This document shows, one piece after another, positions 27,059 to 35,532 of a stretch of DNA of 42,571 nt. Each line of letters opens with the position of its first letter. Position 1 is the stretch's first letter. The DNA comes from Candidatus Berkelbacteria bacterium. Its GTDB lineage: Bacteria; Patescibacteriota; UBA1384; 2-12-FULL-50-11. The notes below the pieces were generated by a model that was not told the DNA's origin, did no database searches, and was given only the letters and a program-made list of their open reading frames with translations. Location of the stretch: assembly GCA_030650195.1 (NCBI GenBank), contig JAUSEP010000011.1, positions 1-42,571 of the forward strand, given 5' to 3'. The position numbers were made by a program, and so were the translations under genes.

Positions 27059-27430
27059 CTATTTGGCCAGCTCGTAGAGTCTGGGGAAGAATCCCTTTAG
27101 TTTACGAACCGCGGCTTTAGGGTCTGACATCTCCGTGAGTGCTATCTCTAGCCTCACTATACCTCCCGGCGTACTTGCTGGTGGTTCGATGCGGCTTTCG
27201 ACGTCCATTGGCAGTAGCGGTCTTAGTGTCTGGATCAGTTCTTTTGCTCGACCGCCCCTGACAGAATGATCGTCGATCATCTTTTCGTCAGGTATAAGGC
27301 GCCTACCTCCGCGAATAGTAACGCCTTCAATCTCGATCCACCAGGTCCAGAGCTCGTTCTCTAGAATATCGTCTTGCTTGCAAACTGCCCAGTGACCCTG
27401 CCCGTTCAGTGTAATTTCCTTTGGATTCAA
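27059..27430 (-). CDS. Hypothetical protein
   Basis: Intact 123-aa ORF with aaggaggtcg SD upstream and terminator downstream. Confidence 0.6.
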   Translation of the reverse strand: MNPKEITLNGQGHWAVCKQDDILENELWTWWIEIEGVTIRGGRRLIPDEKMIDDHSVRGGRAKELIQTLRPLLPMDVESRIEPPASTPGGIVRLEIALTEMSDPKAAVRKLKGFFPRLYELAK

Positions 27431-27591
27431 GTTACGACCTCCTTGGGCGTTTGCCCGAAAGTGTTACCTGCACTATAGCAAGTTCCGGACACAAATCAAG
27501 ATAAGAACCTAAGATTGCGACAAGAGTTCGTAGGTGGGTACTTTCTCTTTTACACGTCCCGGTGTATATTCCAGCTAAAGGATAAAGAGAA

Positions 27592-28560
27592 ATGGATCAG
27601 ACACTCACCGAATCATTGGAGAAGATTGTATCTTACGAACCCAAGAAGTTAAAGAGGGAGTATGGGGACTTTCAATTCACCGACGTTGGTTCACAGATCG
27701 AATCATTGATACACTTCGCTTCCGTGGTGAAGGAGTCCCCAGATATATTTGGAAAGATCCCCGACTCGCATAAAGCAGATTTTGCAAATCAGATATCTCA
27801 ACTGGCGGGTTTAGTTGAAGAGATAAATAATTTTGACCCGCAGACAGTACAAGATCCATTAGCGGTTAGAAACCAGCTAGCTGACAGGCTTAGGAATGCT
27901 TATTCGGGACTATTTGACTACACTCGTCTTTATGATTTTGAAAGCTTAAAGAACGCTGTAAGTCTTTCGACTTTGACTAATTTGACCGACGAAGCCCGAA
28001 AGACTGTTAAGGAAAGCCGCGAAAAAAATAAACAACTCGAAAAAATACTTGCCTCCGCAAAATCAACAACGACGGTCGGTGCGGTAGATAGTTACTCCGG
28101 AGTATTTAAGAAGCAGTCGAAGATCAACATGTGGATGGCCATAGTTGGCGGTATCGTTCTTTTGGCGGTGGTTGTGGTGCTGATTATTCTAACCCTGAAG
28201 GTTTCCAGTGATGTATCGGACGCAGTGAAAGGAGCCCAGTCGTCCCAACAGATCGTGGCATTGATTGTTGTTAAGCTTTTCTATCTCGCTATTTCTATCT
28301 TCGCAGTTCAGCTACTGTCACGCTTCACTTTTGCAAATGTGCATTTGATGACCATTAATGACCATAAGGAGAATAGTCTTCATATATTCGCCCTTCTTCT
28401 CACAAGCTATAAAGGCACTCAAATTGAGGGCGTACTACTTGAGTCGATGGTTAGGTCGTTGACCGAGCTCCACGAAACTGGGTTTATTCCTGGTAAGGAT
28501 TTGTCTAAAGACAGCCCCGACATACTGAATATTGTTAAAGACTTCGGCAAGCCCCATTAG
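27592..28560 (+). CDS. Membrane protein of unknown function
   Basis: 322 aa, helical N-terminal region, two TM helices (IVGGIVLLAVVVVLIILTL and IVALIVVKLFYLAISIFAV). Confidence 0.6.
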   Translation: MDQTLTESLEKIVSYEPKKLKREYGDFQFTDVGSQIESLIHFASVVKESPDIFGKIPDSHKADFANQISQLAGLVEEINNFDPQTVQDPLAVRNQLADRLRNAYSGLFDYTRLYDFESLKNAVSLSTLTNLTDEARKTVKESREKNKQLEKILASAKSTTTVGAVDSYSGVFKKQSKINMWMAIVGGIVLLAVVVVLIILTLKVSSDVSDAVKGAQSSQQIVALIVVKLFYLAISIFAVQLLSRFTFANVHLMTINDHKENSLHIFALLLTSYKGTQIEGVLLESMVRSLTELHETGFIPGKDLSKDSPDILNIVKDFGKPH

Positions 28561-28577
28561 ATACGGATGACAAAAGG

Positions 28578-28624
28578 CGACTCTATTTCGATCAGAAGAT
28601 TCGTAATTTCCGCAAAACTTCCGT
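28578..28624 (+). repeat. Direct repeat copy 1
   Basis: gcgactctatttcgatcagaag-ATTCGTAATTTCCGCAAAACTTCCG-t; 25-nt core identical in three copies. Confidence 0.85.
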
Positions 28625-28633
28625 ATAAAAAAT

Positions 28634-28663
28634 CCGGGTCGAGCAACTATGCACTCGACCCGG
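28634..28663. terminator. Hairpin between repeat copies, terminator-like on the minus strand
   Basis: CCGGGTCGAG-caactatgca-CTCGACCCGG; minus strand is followed by ATTTTTT. Confidence 0.6.
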
Positions 28664-28677
28664 TGTAGAAATTAGGG

Positions 28678-28727
28678 GACGGTTCTCTTTCGACCTGAAG
28701 ATTCGTAATTTCCGCAAAACTTCCGTC
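28678..28727 (+). repeat. Direct repeat copy 2
   Basis: gacggttctctttcgacctgaag-ATTCGTAATTTCCGCAAAACTTCCG-tc. Confidence 0.88.
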
Positions 28728-28848
28728 CTTCGACTACTCTCAGGGTAAACCACTTCGACCCGGCTCAAAGTAAACCATGTCCATTTGGCCAGTTCAGGGG
28801 TAAGAAAGAGCCGCACGGTGAAACCAAGCGGCTAATTGAAGCGGGAAT

Positions 28849-29157
28849 TTATGCGGGTTCTGGATCATAGCAAAAGATGATCGGCTTGGATCCGGGCGGC
28901 TCGACAATAACCACGCAGTCAAATGCCGTACTGCAATGAGGGCATTTAAAGTAGGATTTGCCCTCCTTTTGCTCAACCGCGCGAAACACACTATGTCCTA
29001 GGTTGGCAGGCCATTTCAATCTGCCCACTCCGGGACTTAGAACGCACCCAGGTTCAACGTAGAGTTCTTTGTCGAGTAGCACGCTAAACACTACGTCTTC
29101 GCAACCAGGTTGATAGCATACAGCTTCAACCAGATCGTCGGTATTAAATGAGCTCAC
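28849..29157 (-). CDS. Small cysteine-containing (zinc-ribbon-like) hypothetical protein
   Basis: GTG start VSSFNTDDLVEAVCYQPGC... preceded by aaagaggtg SD; FKCPHCSTAFDC CxxC motif; the longer ORF N-terminus is read through repeat copy 3. Confidence 0.5.
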   Translation of the reverse strand: MSSFNTDDLVEAVCYQPGCEDVVFSVLLDKELYVEPGCVLSPGVGRLKWPANLGHSVFRAVEQKEGKSYFKCPHCSTAFDCVVIVEPPGSKPIIFCYDPEPA

Positions 29158-29238
29158 GGATTTCACCTCTTTCACACAACTCTTCGTGCGGTAGCATAGT
29201 AGCATAATTCGCTCAACCTTTCCAGAGGCAGAGAAGGT

Positions 29239-29288
29239 GACGGTTCTCTCCCGGCCTGAAAATTCGTAATTTCCGCAAAACTTCCGCC
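29239..29288 (+). repeat. Direct repeat copy 3
   Basis: gacggttctctcccggcctgaaa-ATTCGTAATTTCCGCAAAACTTCCG-cc. Confidence 0.88.
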
Positions 29289-29306
29289 ATTTTTCACCTT
29301 CGCTAG

Positions 29307-29335
29307 TTGACTTTCGAGTCATTTTTTGGTAGCAT
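29307..29335 (+). promoter_or_regulatory. Sigma70-type promoter: TTGACT-N17-TAGCAT
   Basis: -35 29307-29312, -10 29330-29335, upstream of the radical SAM gene. Confidence 0.6.
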
Positions 29336-29384
29336 TACCCCAATTCGGAGCAATTCCGTGTTGCTTCACAAATTGGAGTGAATG

Positions 29385-31232
29385 ATGACCAAACGCAAGG
29401 TAATCTTGAGCTATCCGCCCGCATCGTCTGTTTGGCACTTGCCAGCGGGCATCGCCCAACTGGCGGTGATCTTACAGGAGCAAGGGCATGAGGTTCTCCA
29501 GCGGTATGGTCACATACTCGGTCTGGAATACCTTTTGCTCTCGCGCGACCAAGAAAGAATCTCGAAGGCGCTTTCGATCGTTCGTGACCCCAAGAGCGAC
29601 ATTCAGTCGCTTTACCAGGCTCGCATGACGTTCGAAGACGTTTCGCTTGCAATCCCGAACAACGATAAGAAGTTTGTGGTTGAGCGAAACAACGTCGTCT
29701 TTGTCTCTGGCTACTACAACGGCACTGTCGAGTCTGCCTTGGAAGCGGTGAGCAACCGAGAGAGCCATCTCTGGTTCGACTACTTCCATGATGTTGAGCT
29801 GTCAGTGGCCGAAGTTTTCGACCCAGACGTTTATGGCATAAGCATTTCCGATGAGCGTCAGCTCATCCAGGGACTGATCTTGGCCTCGATGGTCAAAGAC
29901 GCCCTGCCGGAATGCTTGGTAATCATCGGTGGTAACTTCTGGTCGCGTGTTGTGACGGAAGAGAGCGCGCCCAAGCTAGCGCCGCTACTCAACATCTGCG
30001 ACGCGATCGTCTATGCCGAGGGGTTTCAACCCCTAAGCACCATCGTCGAAGCGCTCAATGTCGAAAACGCACCGGGCACAATGTGGAGAGACAAGAGCGG
30101 TAACGTTCGACTCAACCCACCGCCGACGGTTCTGACACTGTTCGAGACGCTTCCGACGCCGATCTATGACGGTGGGGCAGCTCAATGGGCTTCTGATGCA
30201 GTGTACCCGCTGTATACGATGTCCAACTGCATCCACGCCTGTGAGTTCTGCGCGATCAGTGCACAGAGTGACAGCTTCTTGGGCAAGCCGAGGGTGATGA
30301 GCCCTGAACGGATTGTCGAGCATATGATCACGCTCGGCGGCCATTGGTTCGACTTCACAGATGAGCTAATGCCCGTTCAGAGGCAGATTAACATTGGCGA
30401 GGAACTGCGCCGGCGAGGTTACGAAGCCGTCTGGCAGTGTTACTTGACGATCACGGATAACCTCCTTGATCCGAAAGTATGCCAACAGCTTTTCGAGGCT
30501 GGCTGCCGATGCGTTCAGTTGGGGCTAGAAACGCTGACCCCTACAACTCTCGATCAAGCGAACAAGCGCTGGAACCACCCCGAAAACTACGGTCGCATTT
30601 TGCGCAACCTGAAGGAAGCGGGAATCCAGAACCATATTTTCCTGATCGCTGGGATTCCGGGAGAGCGTCAGACGGATACCCTCCGCTGGCTACCGTTCTT
30701 GGAAGAGTACGGCGACGCGATTACGACTATCAAGTCTGGACGCTACCGTCTTGCTCGTCGGTCTCCGGACGAAACGGTGATGGGGCTAAGTAGCGAATCG
30801 GAAATCGAACGATGGCTTCAAAAGCAACCGGAGAAATCACGCGAGTCTCGACGTAGGCATATCGAGTTGTTGCACGGTACAATTCGAATGTTGCCCGATA
30901 AGCTTCCGCTTCAGCTGAATCGGGGGTTCGAGTACATCGGTGCTGAACGTTCGGTTCGCAAAGACGTCGAAGCGTTGCGAGACGTGCTTGAGCAGGCGTG
31001 TAGGGAGAACCCCTACTACCGAGCAACTTCGACGATTCCGTGGTGGATAAATCGAAGAAGCTTCACCTGGGATCAGCTGGCGGAAGCGAACCGGCAACTT
31101 CCCAATGAAGAGCCCGCACCTAACCTGGACCGTGCTCTCAACAGGATTGGTGGCATCGTTCGTCACGAGCTTGGCAGAGAGGCGACGTTTCACAACTATC
31201 ACGATGCTCTGGAGTTCGCCAGGACTCTGTAG
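29385..31232 (+). CDS. Radical SAM protein with N-terminal B12-binding-like domain
   Basis: CIHACEFCAIS (CxxxCxxC) radical SAM motif; N-terminal region AGIAQLAVILQEQGHEV resembles B12-binding radical SAM proteins; GLETLTP, FLIAGIPGE. Confidence 0.8.
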   Translation: MTKRKVILSYPPASSVWHLPAGIAQLAVILQEQGHEVLQRYGHILGLEYLLLSRDQERISKALSIVRDPKSDIQSLYQARMTFEDVSLAIPNNDKKFVVERNNVVFVSGYYNGTVESALEAVSNRESHLWFDYFHDVELSVAEVFDPDVYGISISDERQLIQGLILASMVKDALPECLVIIGGNFWSRVVTEESAPKLAPLLNICDAIVYAEGFQPLSTIVEALNVENAPGTMWRDKSGNVRLNPPPTVLTLFETLPTPIYDGGAAQWASDAVYPLYTMSNCIHACEFCAISAQSDSFLGKPRVMSPERIVEHMITLGGHWFDFTDELMPVQRQINIGEELRRRGYEAVWQCYLTITDNLLDPKVCQQLFEAGCRCVQLGLETLTPTTLDQANKRWNHPENYGRILRNLKEAGIQNHIFLIAGIPGERQTDTLRWLPFLEEYGDAITTIKSGRYRLARRSPDETVMGLSSESEIERWLQKQPEKSRESRRRHIELLHGTIRMLPDKLPLQLNRGFEYIGAERSVRKDVEALRDVLEQACRENPYYRATSTIPWWINRRSFTWDQLAEANRQLPNEEPAPNLDRALNRIGGIVRHELGREATFHNYHDALEFARTL

Positions 31233-31246
31233 CGATTCCGACCCTA

Positions 31247-31277
31247 GGGGGTGGCTTTGTAGCCGCCCCTGTTTTTT
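31247..31277 (+). terminator. Intrinsic terminator of the radical SAM gene
   Basis: GGGTGGCT-ttgt-AGCCGCCC followed by ctgtttttt. Confidence 0.75.
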
Positions 31278-31296
31278 ATTACGACTAAATTGACAA

Positions 31297-31320
31297 GAGC
31301 TCGACCAAAAGGTCGAGCTC
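31297..31320. terminator. Hairpin downstream of the tRNA/radical SAM convergent pair
   Basis: GAGCTCGACC-aaaa-GGTCGAGCTC. Confidence 0.5.
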
Positions 31321-31375
31321 TTACGTTGCTCAAAACAGGGGCGGACGGGCAAGATTGTCTTGCCCAGGAAAGGGG

Positions 31376-31452
31376 TGGTGCCCCGGGAAGGATTTGAACC
31401 TCCGATCTCTCCCTAATCCGGGAAGCGCTCTACCAGGCTGAGCTACCAGGGC
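31376..31452 (-). tRNA. tRNA gene with encoded CCA; anticodon by position GAT (Ile), but the anticodon loop is non-canonical
   Basis: Folds as acceptor GCCCTGG/CCGGGGC, D-arm GCTC/GAGC, anticodon stem CTTCC/GGGAG, loop CGGATTA, T-arm GGAGG-TTCAAAT-CCTTC, A73, CCA. Confidence 0.8.
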
Positions 31453-31593
31453 ACCGAGTGGACAGTTTATCGTCCGCCTCTGCTTTAATTTAAGGATTAC
31501 AACGTTGCCGCATTGTAGCCTGTAAAATTCTCGGTGTCAACACAATGTGCCAATACGATCTCCGCATCATGCTTGTTTCATGACCCGTCTCTT

Positions 31594-32010
31594 TTATTCT
31601 TTCTCAAGGATCTGTTTGATTTTCGGCACCGCTCGTTGCTGGTTCGGCCAGGTTAAAGCATTCTCCAGCTCGTCTAGAGTGTACCAGCCATGCTCTTCGT
31701 CACCCTCCAAGTAGTGTACGTTGACATTGGGGATTTCGATCAAAAAAGCCCACTCAGTAGAGAGCTTGTCCCATTCTTTCAACTCAACCACCTCTTTGTG
31801 ATCGAGATTTGTTACCGATATTGGTTCTACTCCTAGCTCTTCAATAGTCTCTCGTCGGGCAGCTTGTTCTAGTGTTTCTTCCGGGATATTATCGCCGACG
31901 TGCCCACTCAAAACAGTGTTAAAGCAACGATGATTATGCTGAACGAAGAATTCCTTCTGCCCGTTGTTATTGCGGTAGGTAAACATCAAAATCTTGGTAA
32001 CTTCTTTCAT
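31594..32010 (-). CDS. NUDIX hydrolase
   Basis: GHVGDNIPEETLEQAARRETIEELG Nudix box; start MKEVTKILMF. Confidence 0.85.
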   Translation of the reverse strand: MKEVTKILMFTYRNNNGQKEFFVQHNHRCFNTVLSGHVGDNIPEETLEQAARRETIEELGVEPISVTNLDHKEVVELKEWDKLSTEWAFLIEIPNVNVHYLEGDEEHGWYTLDELENALTWPNQQRAVPKIKQILEKE

Positions 32011-32074
32011 ATCAGAATCGTACCGGAAATTAATACCATGTCCATTTGCCTGGTCTAGGGGTAGAATTGGGAAA

Positions 32075-32560
32075 ATGGAATTATCTCGCGAAGAATACTT
32101 AAACACTTTAGCAAGGAAGATCACTGCCGGCGGGGCGTTATTTTTCAACAACAAAAACGAGCTACTTCTAGTGAAGCCAAACTACAAAGATAATTGGAAT
32201 ATTCCAGGCGGGGTGACAGAAGCAGCAGAGGCGCCGTGGGAAGCATGTCAACGGGAAGTGATGGAAGAGATAGGTCTCAATAGAAGTATTAATCAACTTC
32301 TCTGTATCGACCATAAGTATGTTCCCGAAGAAAAAGCTGCCGAGAGTCTGCAGTTCATTTTTTACGGAGGTGTTCTAACTGAAGAGGAGATTGCCAAAAT
32401 CAAGCTTCAAGATAGCGAACTGACAGAGTTTAGATTTGTGCCGATGAGAGAGGCGTTAAAAATGGTGAGCCAAGGTATGGCTCGGCGCTTGCCCATGTGC
32501 GAGGAGGCAATCAGGGATGGTCAAACCCGACTCATTAGCAAGATGGAAGAAAGCTCCTAA
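32075..32560 (+). CDS. NUDIX hydrolase
   Basis: NWNIPGGVTEAAEAPWEACQREVMEEIGL Nudix box; start MELSREEY. Confidence 0.88.
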   Translation: MELSREEYLNTLARKITAGGALFFNNKNELLLVKPNYKDNWNIPGGVTEAAEAPWEACQREVMEEIGLNRSINQLLCIDHKYVPEEKAAESLQFIFYGGVLTEEEIAKIKLQDSELTEFRFVPMREALKMVSQGMARRLPMCEEAIRDGQTRLISKMEESS

Positions 32561-32626
32561 TGCATAATCACGTGTCCAAAGATTTCGTCTGTCCTATTGA
32601 CAGATTGGTGAGTAGAATTTTGAGGT

Positions 32627-32863
32627 ATGAAAATATTTGTAAGCGTTAAGGCTGGGGCAGGGGAGAACAAGATCGAACAGATTGACACAACACATTATGC
32701 CGTCAGTGTGACAGCACCGCCGGTGCGCAGTCAGGCCAACGTGGCAGTACTGAAGCTTCTAGCCGAGCATCTAAATTTGCCACAATCACTTTTCACCATC
32801 AAGCGTGGGGAACATTCTAGACAGAAAACAATTGAGATTTTGACAAATAAAAAATTACTGTAA
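32627..32863 (+). CDS. DUF167/YggU family protein
   Basis: MKIFVSVKAGAGENKIEQ...YAVSVTAPPVRSQANVAVLKLLAEHLNLPQSLFTIKRGEHSRQKTIEI. Confidence 0.85.
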   Translation: MKIFVSVKAGAGENKIEQIDTTHYAVSVTAPPVRSQANVAVLKLLAEHLNLPQSLFTIKRGEHSRQKTIEILTNKKLL

Positions 32864-32872
32864 CGTGAATAT

Positions 32873-33697
32873 ATGAAGAAGATTTGGTGGGTAGTAATAG
32901 CTGTGGTCGTGATTGCAGTTGTATTGTTGGTTGGAGGTGAGATTGTTAAGCGCCAAGGCGGTTCCCATAGCCAAACAAGCAGTAAAGAGGTTGAAGCAAC
33001 CCCAACTATTACCGCCAGTTTTGTCGACCCAACTAAGATAGCTGCTATTACTAAGTTTCGAAGTTGCCAAGGACATATTGTTGTACCGCAAGACGGTTCA
33101 GAGGTGCGAAGCAACATGAAACACTATCTCTACTTAAAGAAAGAATTTACCTCAGCTCGACGACTAGTTGAGCTATACGCCCCATTCGACGGATTTGTCA
33201 GTGACATCTATAAAGGCGACGAAGATTTTAGCGATCGTAATCCGGCTTCGCGAGACCTAACCGTAAGCAAGTCTAAGGGTTTGAGTGCTCGCGCTGATTG
33301 GGGTTTCTCGTTCTTGCACATTGAGCCGCGCGACGGCCTGAAAGAAGGCGATGCTGTTAAGGCCGGAGAGTTGCTCGGCTATGTTTCGCTAGAACTAATA
33401 CCGCCCTATTACGCTTTTGACGTAGTTTATTCGAAGATGGGAACTTTCCCTAAGAAAATTGACAAGTGGAACAGTCCGTATGCGGCACTGGATTCGGCCT
33501 TTGCCCACATGGACAGCCAAGCTCTCGCTAAGTTTGCCGTGTTTGGTACAGATTCGGCTGATGACTTCGTAATTCCCAAAACAACTCGTGACGCCGCACC
33601 GTGCCAGTACGGTCCCGATGGAAGGCAGTTTGATCAAACCCGAACTGATGCCTGGTATAACGACTGGGTGGGCAATATAAATGATGCGGTAAACTAG
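32873..33697 (+). CDS. Secreted/membrane-anchored hypothetical protein
   Basis: N-terminal TM; FVSDIYKGDED, GDAVKAGELLGYV suggests a lipoyl/M23-like beta-barrel fold. Confidence 0.5.
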   Translation: MKKIWWVVIAVVVIAVVLLVGGEIVKRQGGSHSQTSSKEVEATPTITASFVDPTKIAAITKFRSCQGHIVVPQDGSEVRSNMKHYLYLKKEFTSARRLVELYAPFDGFVSDIYKGDEDFSDRNPASRDLTVSKSKGLSARADWGFSFLHIEPRDGLKEGDAVKAGELLGYVSLELIPPYYAFDVVYSKMGTFPKKIDKWNSPYAALDSAFAHMDSQALAKFAVFGTDSADDFVIPKTTRDAAPCQYGPDGRQFDQTRTDAWYNDWVGNINDAVN

Positions 33698-33703
33698 GAG
33701 AAT

Positions 33704-34921
33704 ATGAAAAAGTTTAGGTGGATTATAGTTGCTGTAACATTACTCGCGATTTTCGGTGGGATTATAGGGTATAAATTGACCAGAAATAAAACTGCATCCG
33801 TACCGTCCGAGAACAGTAGCCAGGGAGAAAAAGACAACGCCGCTATCAAAGCTGGTAAACAGCTGACCTATAACGCATGTAGCGGTTCGGGCCCGAGAGA
33901 GCTAACTAGACTGCCGATGGAAGAGAGCGACTATGCAATGATTCTGCCTTACGGCCTAATGGTTGGTGGGCATGTGACTCCGATTGATCACCAGTACTTC
34001 TCGCCAACCGTCTTTAATTCACCGCGCGATACCTACCCTGTCTATGCTATGGCCGACTCAAAAATCGCTGAAATTTCTCAACGTACAAACGAACGAGGGA
34101 CGGAATACAGATTTGTTTTTACAATGAGCTGTACCTTTCTTTACTATTACGACTTAGTGACGAGTTTAGCACCAGAGATACTATCTGAATATGAAAAAAA
34201 TTTCGAAGGTCAACGCGCTCGGTTAAACATTGATGTGAAAGCCGGACAGTTGGTTGGTAAGATTGGTGGTCAAACGCTTGATTTTGCGGTGTGGGACACA
34301 ACAAAACCACTAAAGAACTTCATCAACCCAAAAAGCTATGAGGGAGAAGTTTGGAAAATATACACCGCTGATCCACTCGATTATTATACGCCTGAGATTA
34401 AAACTATGGCTCTGGCCAAATATATTCGGACCATTTCACCGCTCTCAGGAAGAATAGATTATGATATTGACGGTAAGCTAATCGGGAACTGGTTTGTCAA
34501 AGGATCGGGCGGTTACGCCGGCCCAGGCAATGGGCGGGAAGGCTATTGGGCGGGACACCTGGCAATTGCGCCAGAGTATATAGATAATTCGGCAACCATA
34601 GTTTCATTTGGCTCCTGGAACGGTGGCGATGCTAAACAATGGGCGGTTAAGAGTCCTATTGATCCAGCTACTATCGGAGTTGAAAACGGACTAACAAAAT
34701 ACGAACTTTATGGTTACGACGAGATCACGAGCAACGGTTCCCGTTGGGATAATATGTCGCTTTACCACGACGCCAAAGTTAAAATTAATACTAGTCAGCT
34801 TGGTGGATGTGTCTTACTTCAACTAACAGACAAAAGAGTACTCAGGGTTGAGCAGTTCGCTAATAAAAAGTGTGCTGATGTGACTGCTTTTACCACTGTC
34901 GCAAGAACTTACGAAAGATAA
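33704..34921 (+). CDS. Secreted/membrane-anchored hypothetical protein, related in layout to the upstream gene
   Basis: N-terminal TM MKKFRWIIVAVTLLAIFGGIIGYKL; DVKAGQLVGKIGGQTLDFAVWD M23-like segment. Confidence 0.5.
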   Translation: MKKFRWIIVAVTLLAIFGGIIGYKLTRNKTASVPSENSSQGEKDNAAIKAGKQLTYNACSGSGPRELTRLPMEESDYAMILPYGLMVGGHVTPIDHQYFSPTVFNSPRDTYPVYAMADSKIAEISQRTNERGTEYRFVFTMSCTFLYYYDLVTSLAPEILSEYEKNFEGQRARLNIDVKAGQLVGKIGGQTLDFAVWDTTKPLKNFINPKSYEGEVWKIYTADPLDYYTPEIKTMALAKYIRTISPLSGRIDYDIDGKLIGNWFVKGSGGYAGPGNGREGYWAGHLAIAPEYIDNSATIVSFGSWNGGDAKQWAVKSPIDPATIGVENGLTKYELYGYDEITSNGSRWDNMSLYHDAKVKINTSQLGGCVLLQLTDKRVLRVEQFANKKCADVTAFTTVARTYER

Positions 34922-34928
34922 AAGCAAG

Positions 34929-34953
34929 CTCGCGGGGACGGTCCGCGAGCTTT
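34929..34953. terminator. Bidirectional intrinsic terminator
   Basis: GCTCGCGG-ggacggt-CCGCGAGC. Confidence 0.65.
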
Positions 34954-35437
34954 AGGGTGGGGGTGACTGGTTCTGAACCAGCCGGCCGATCTCTCGTAGG
35001 AGTGTTGACCCGATAATGGAGGCGCTGTTTCTGCTTTTCTCAACGTCGGCCTTACTTGGAGTTGGCCGACCCGCAAACGGCAAGAGCAGTAGATACTCCG
35101 CCCTTTCTAAACCGAATGTCAAAAACATCGAGTCGGTGGCGGGTATCACTTCCACTAGCTTGACGATCTGGACCATACAAGATCTTAGATCTTCAGTGAA
35201 CTTTTGACCGTTGTCAGACAAGACAGCATCACTTAGCCATTCCGGCATAACTCGATTGCGGGCCACTTCCCTCATCGCAGGACAGAAAACCCCATTGCTC
35301 GCTCGGATTGGTTTATTTACCGCTTCGGGACCGTAGGTCTTCCAAAGGCCGAAAAATAAACTAACCGATACTAGTCGTGCCGCATCTTGAAGGACGCGGC
35401 TAGCTGATAACGATTGGACTACAATTTTTTCGGGCAT
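34952..35437 (-). CDS. Hypothetical protein
   Basis: 161-aa ORF with upstream aaggaggcggcg SD and flanking terminators. Confidence 0.55.
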   Translation of the reverse strand: MPEKIVVQSLSASRVLQDAARLVSVSLFFGLWKTYGPEAVNKPIRASNGVFCPAMREVARNRVMPEWLSDAVLSDNGQKFTEDLRSCMVQIVKLVEVIPATDSMFLTFGLERAEYLLLLPFAGRPTPSKADVEKSRNSASIIGSTLLREIGRLVQNQSPPP

Positions 35438-35483
35438 CGCCGCCTCCTTAGAACGAACTGTCCCGATAATAGTTTAATTTTGA

Positions 35484-35526
35484 GAAATAAAAAAGAGCGC
35501 CGAATCCGCAAGATGCAGATACGGCG
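35484..35526 (-). terminator. Intrinsic terminator for the minus-strand FabH-like gene
   Basis: Minus strand GCGCCG...CGGCGC followed by TCTTTTTTATTT. Confidence 0.65.
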
Positions 35527-35532
35527 CATGGG

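Noticed and set aside
28592-28816. Minus-strand ORF with repeated peptide TEVLRKLRIF as an internal-repeat protein
   Set aside because: The peptide repeat is just the translation of DNA repeat copies 1 and 2; no SD or family support.
28578-29288. CRISPR array from the three direct repeats
   Set aside because: Only three copies, uneven spacing (about 0.1 and 0.56 kb), a gene lies between two of them and no cas genes are visible.
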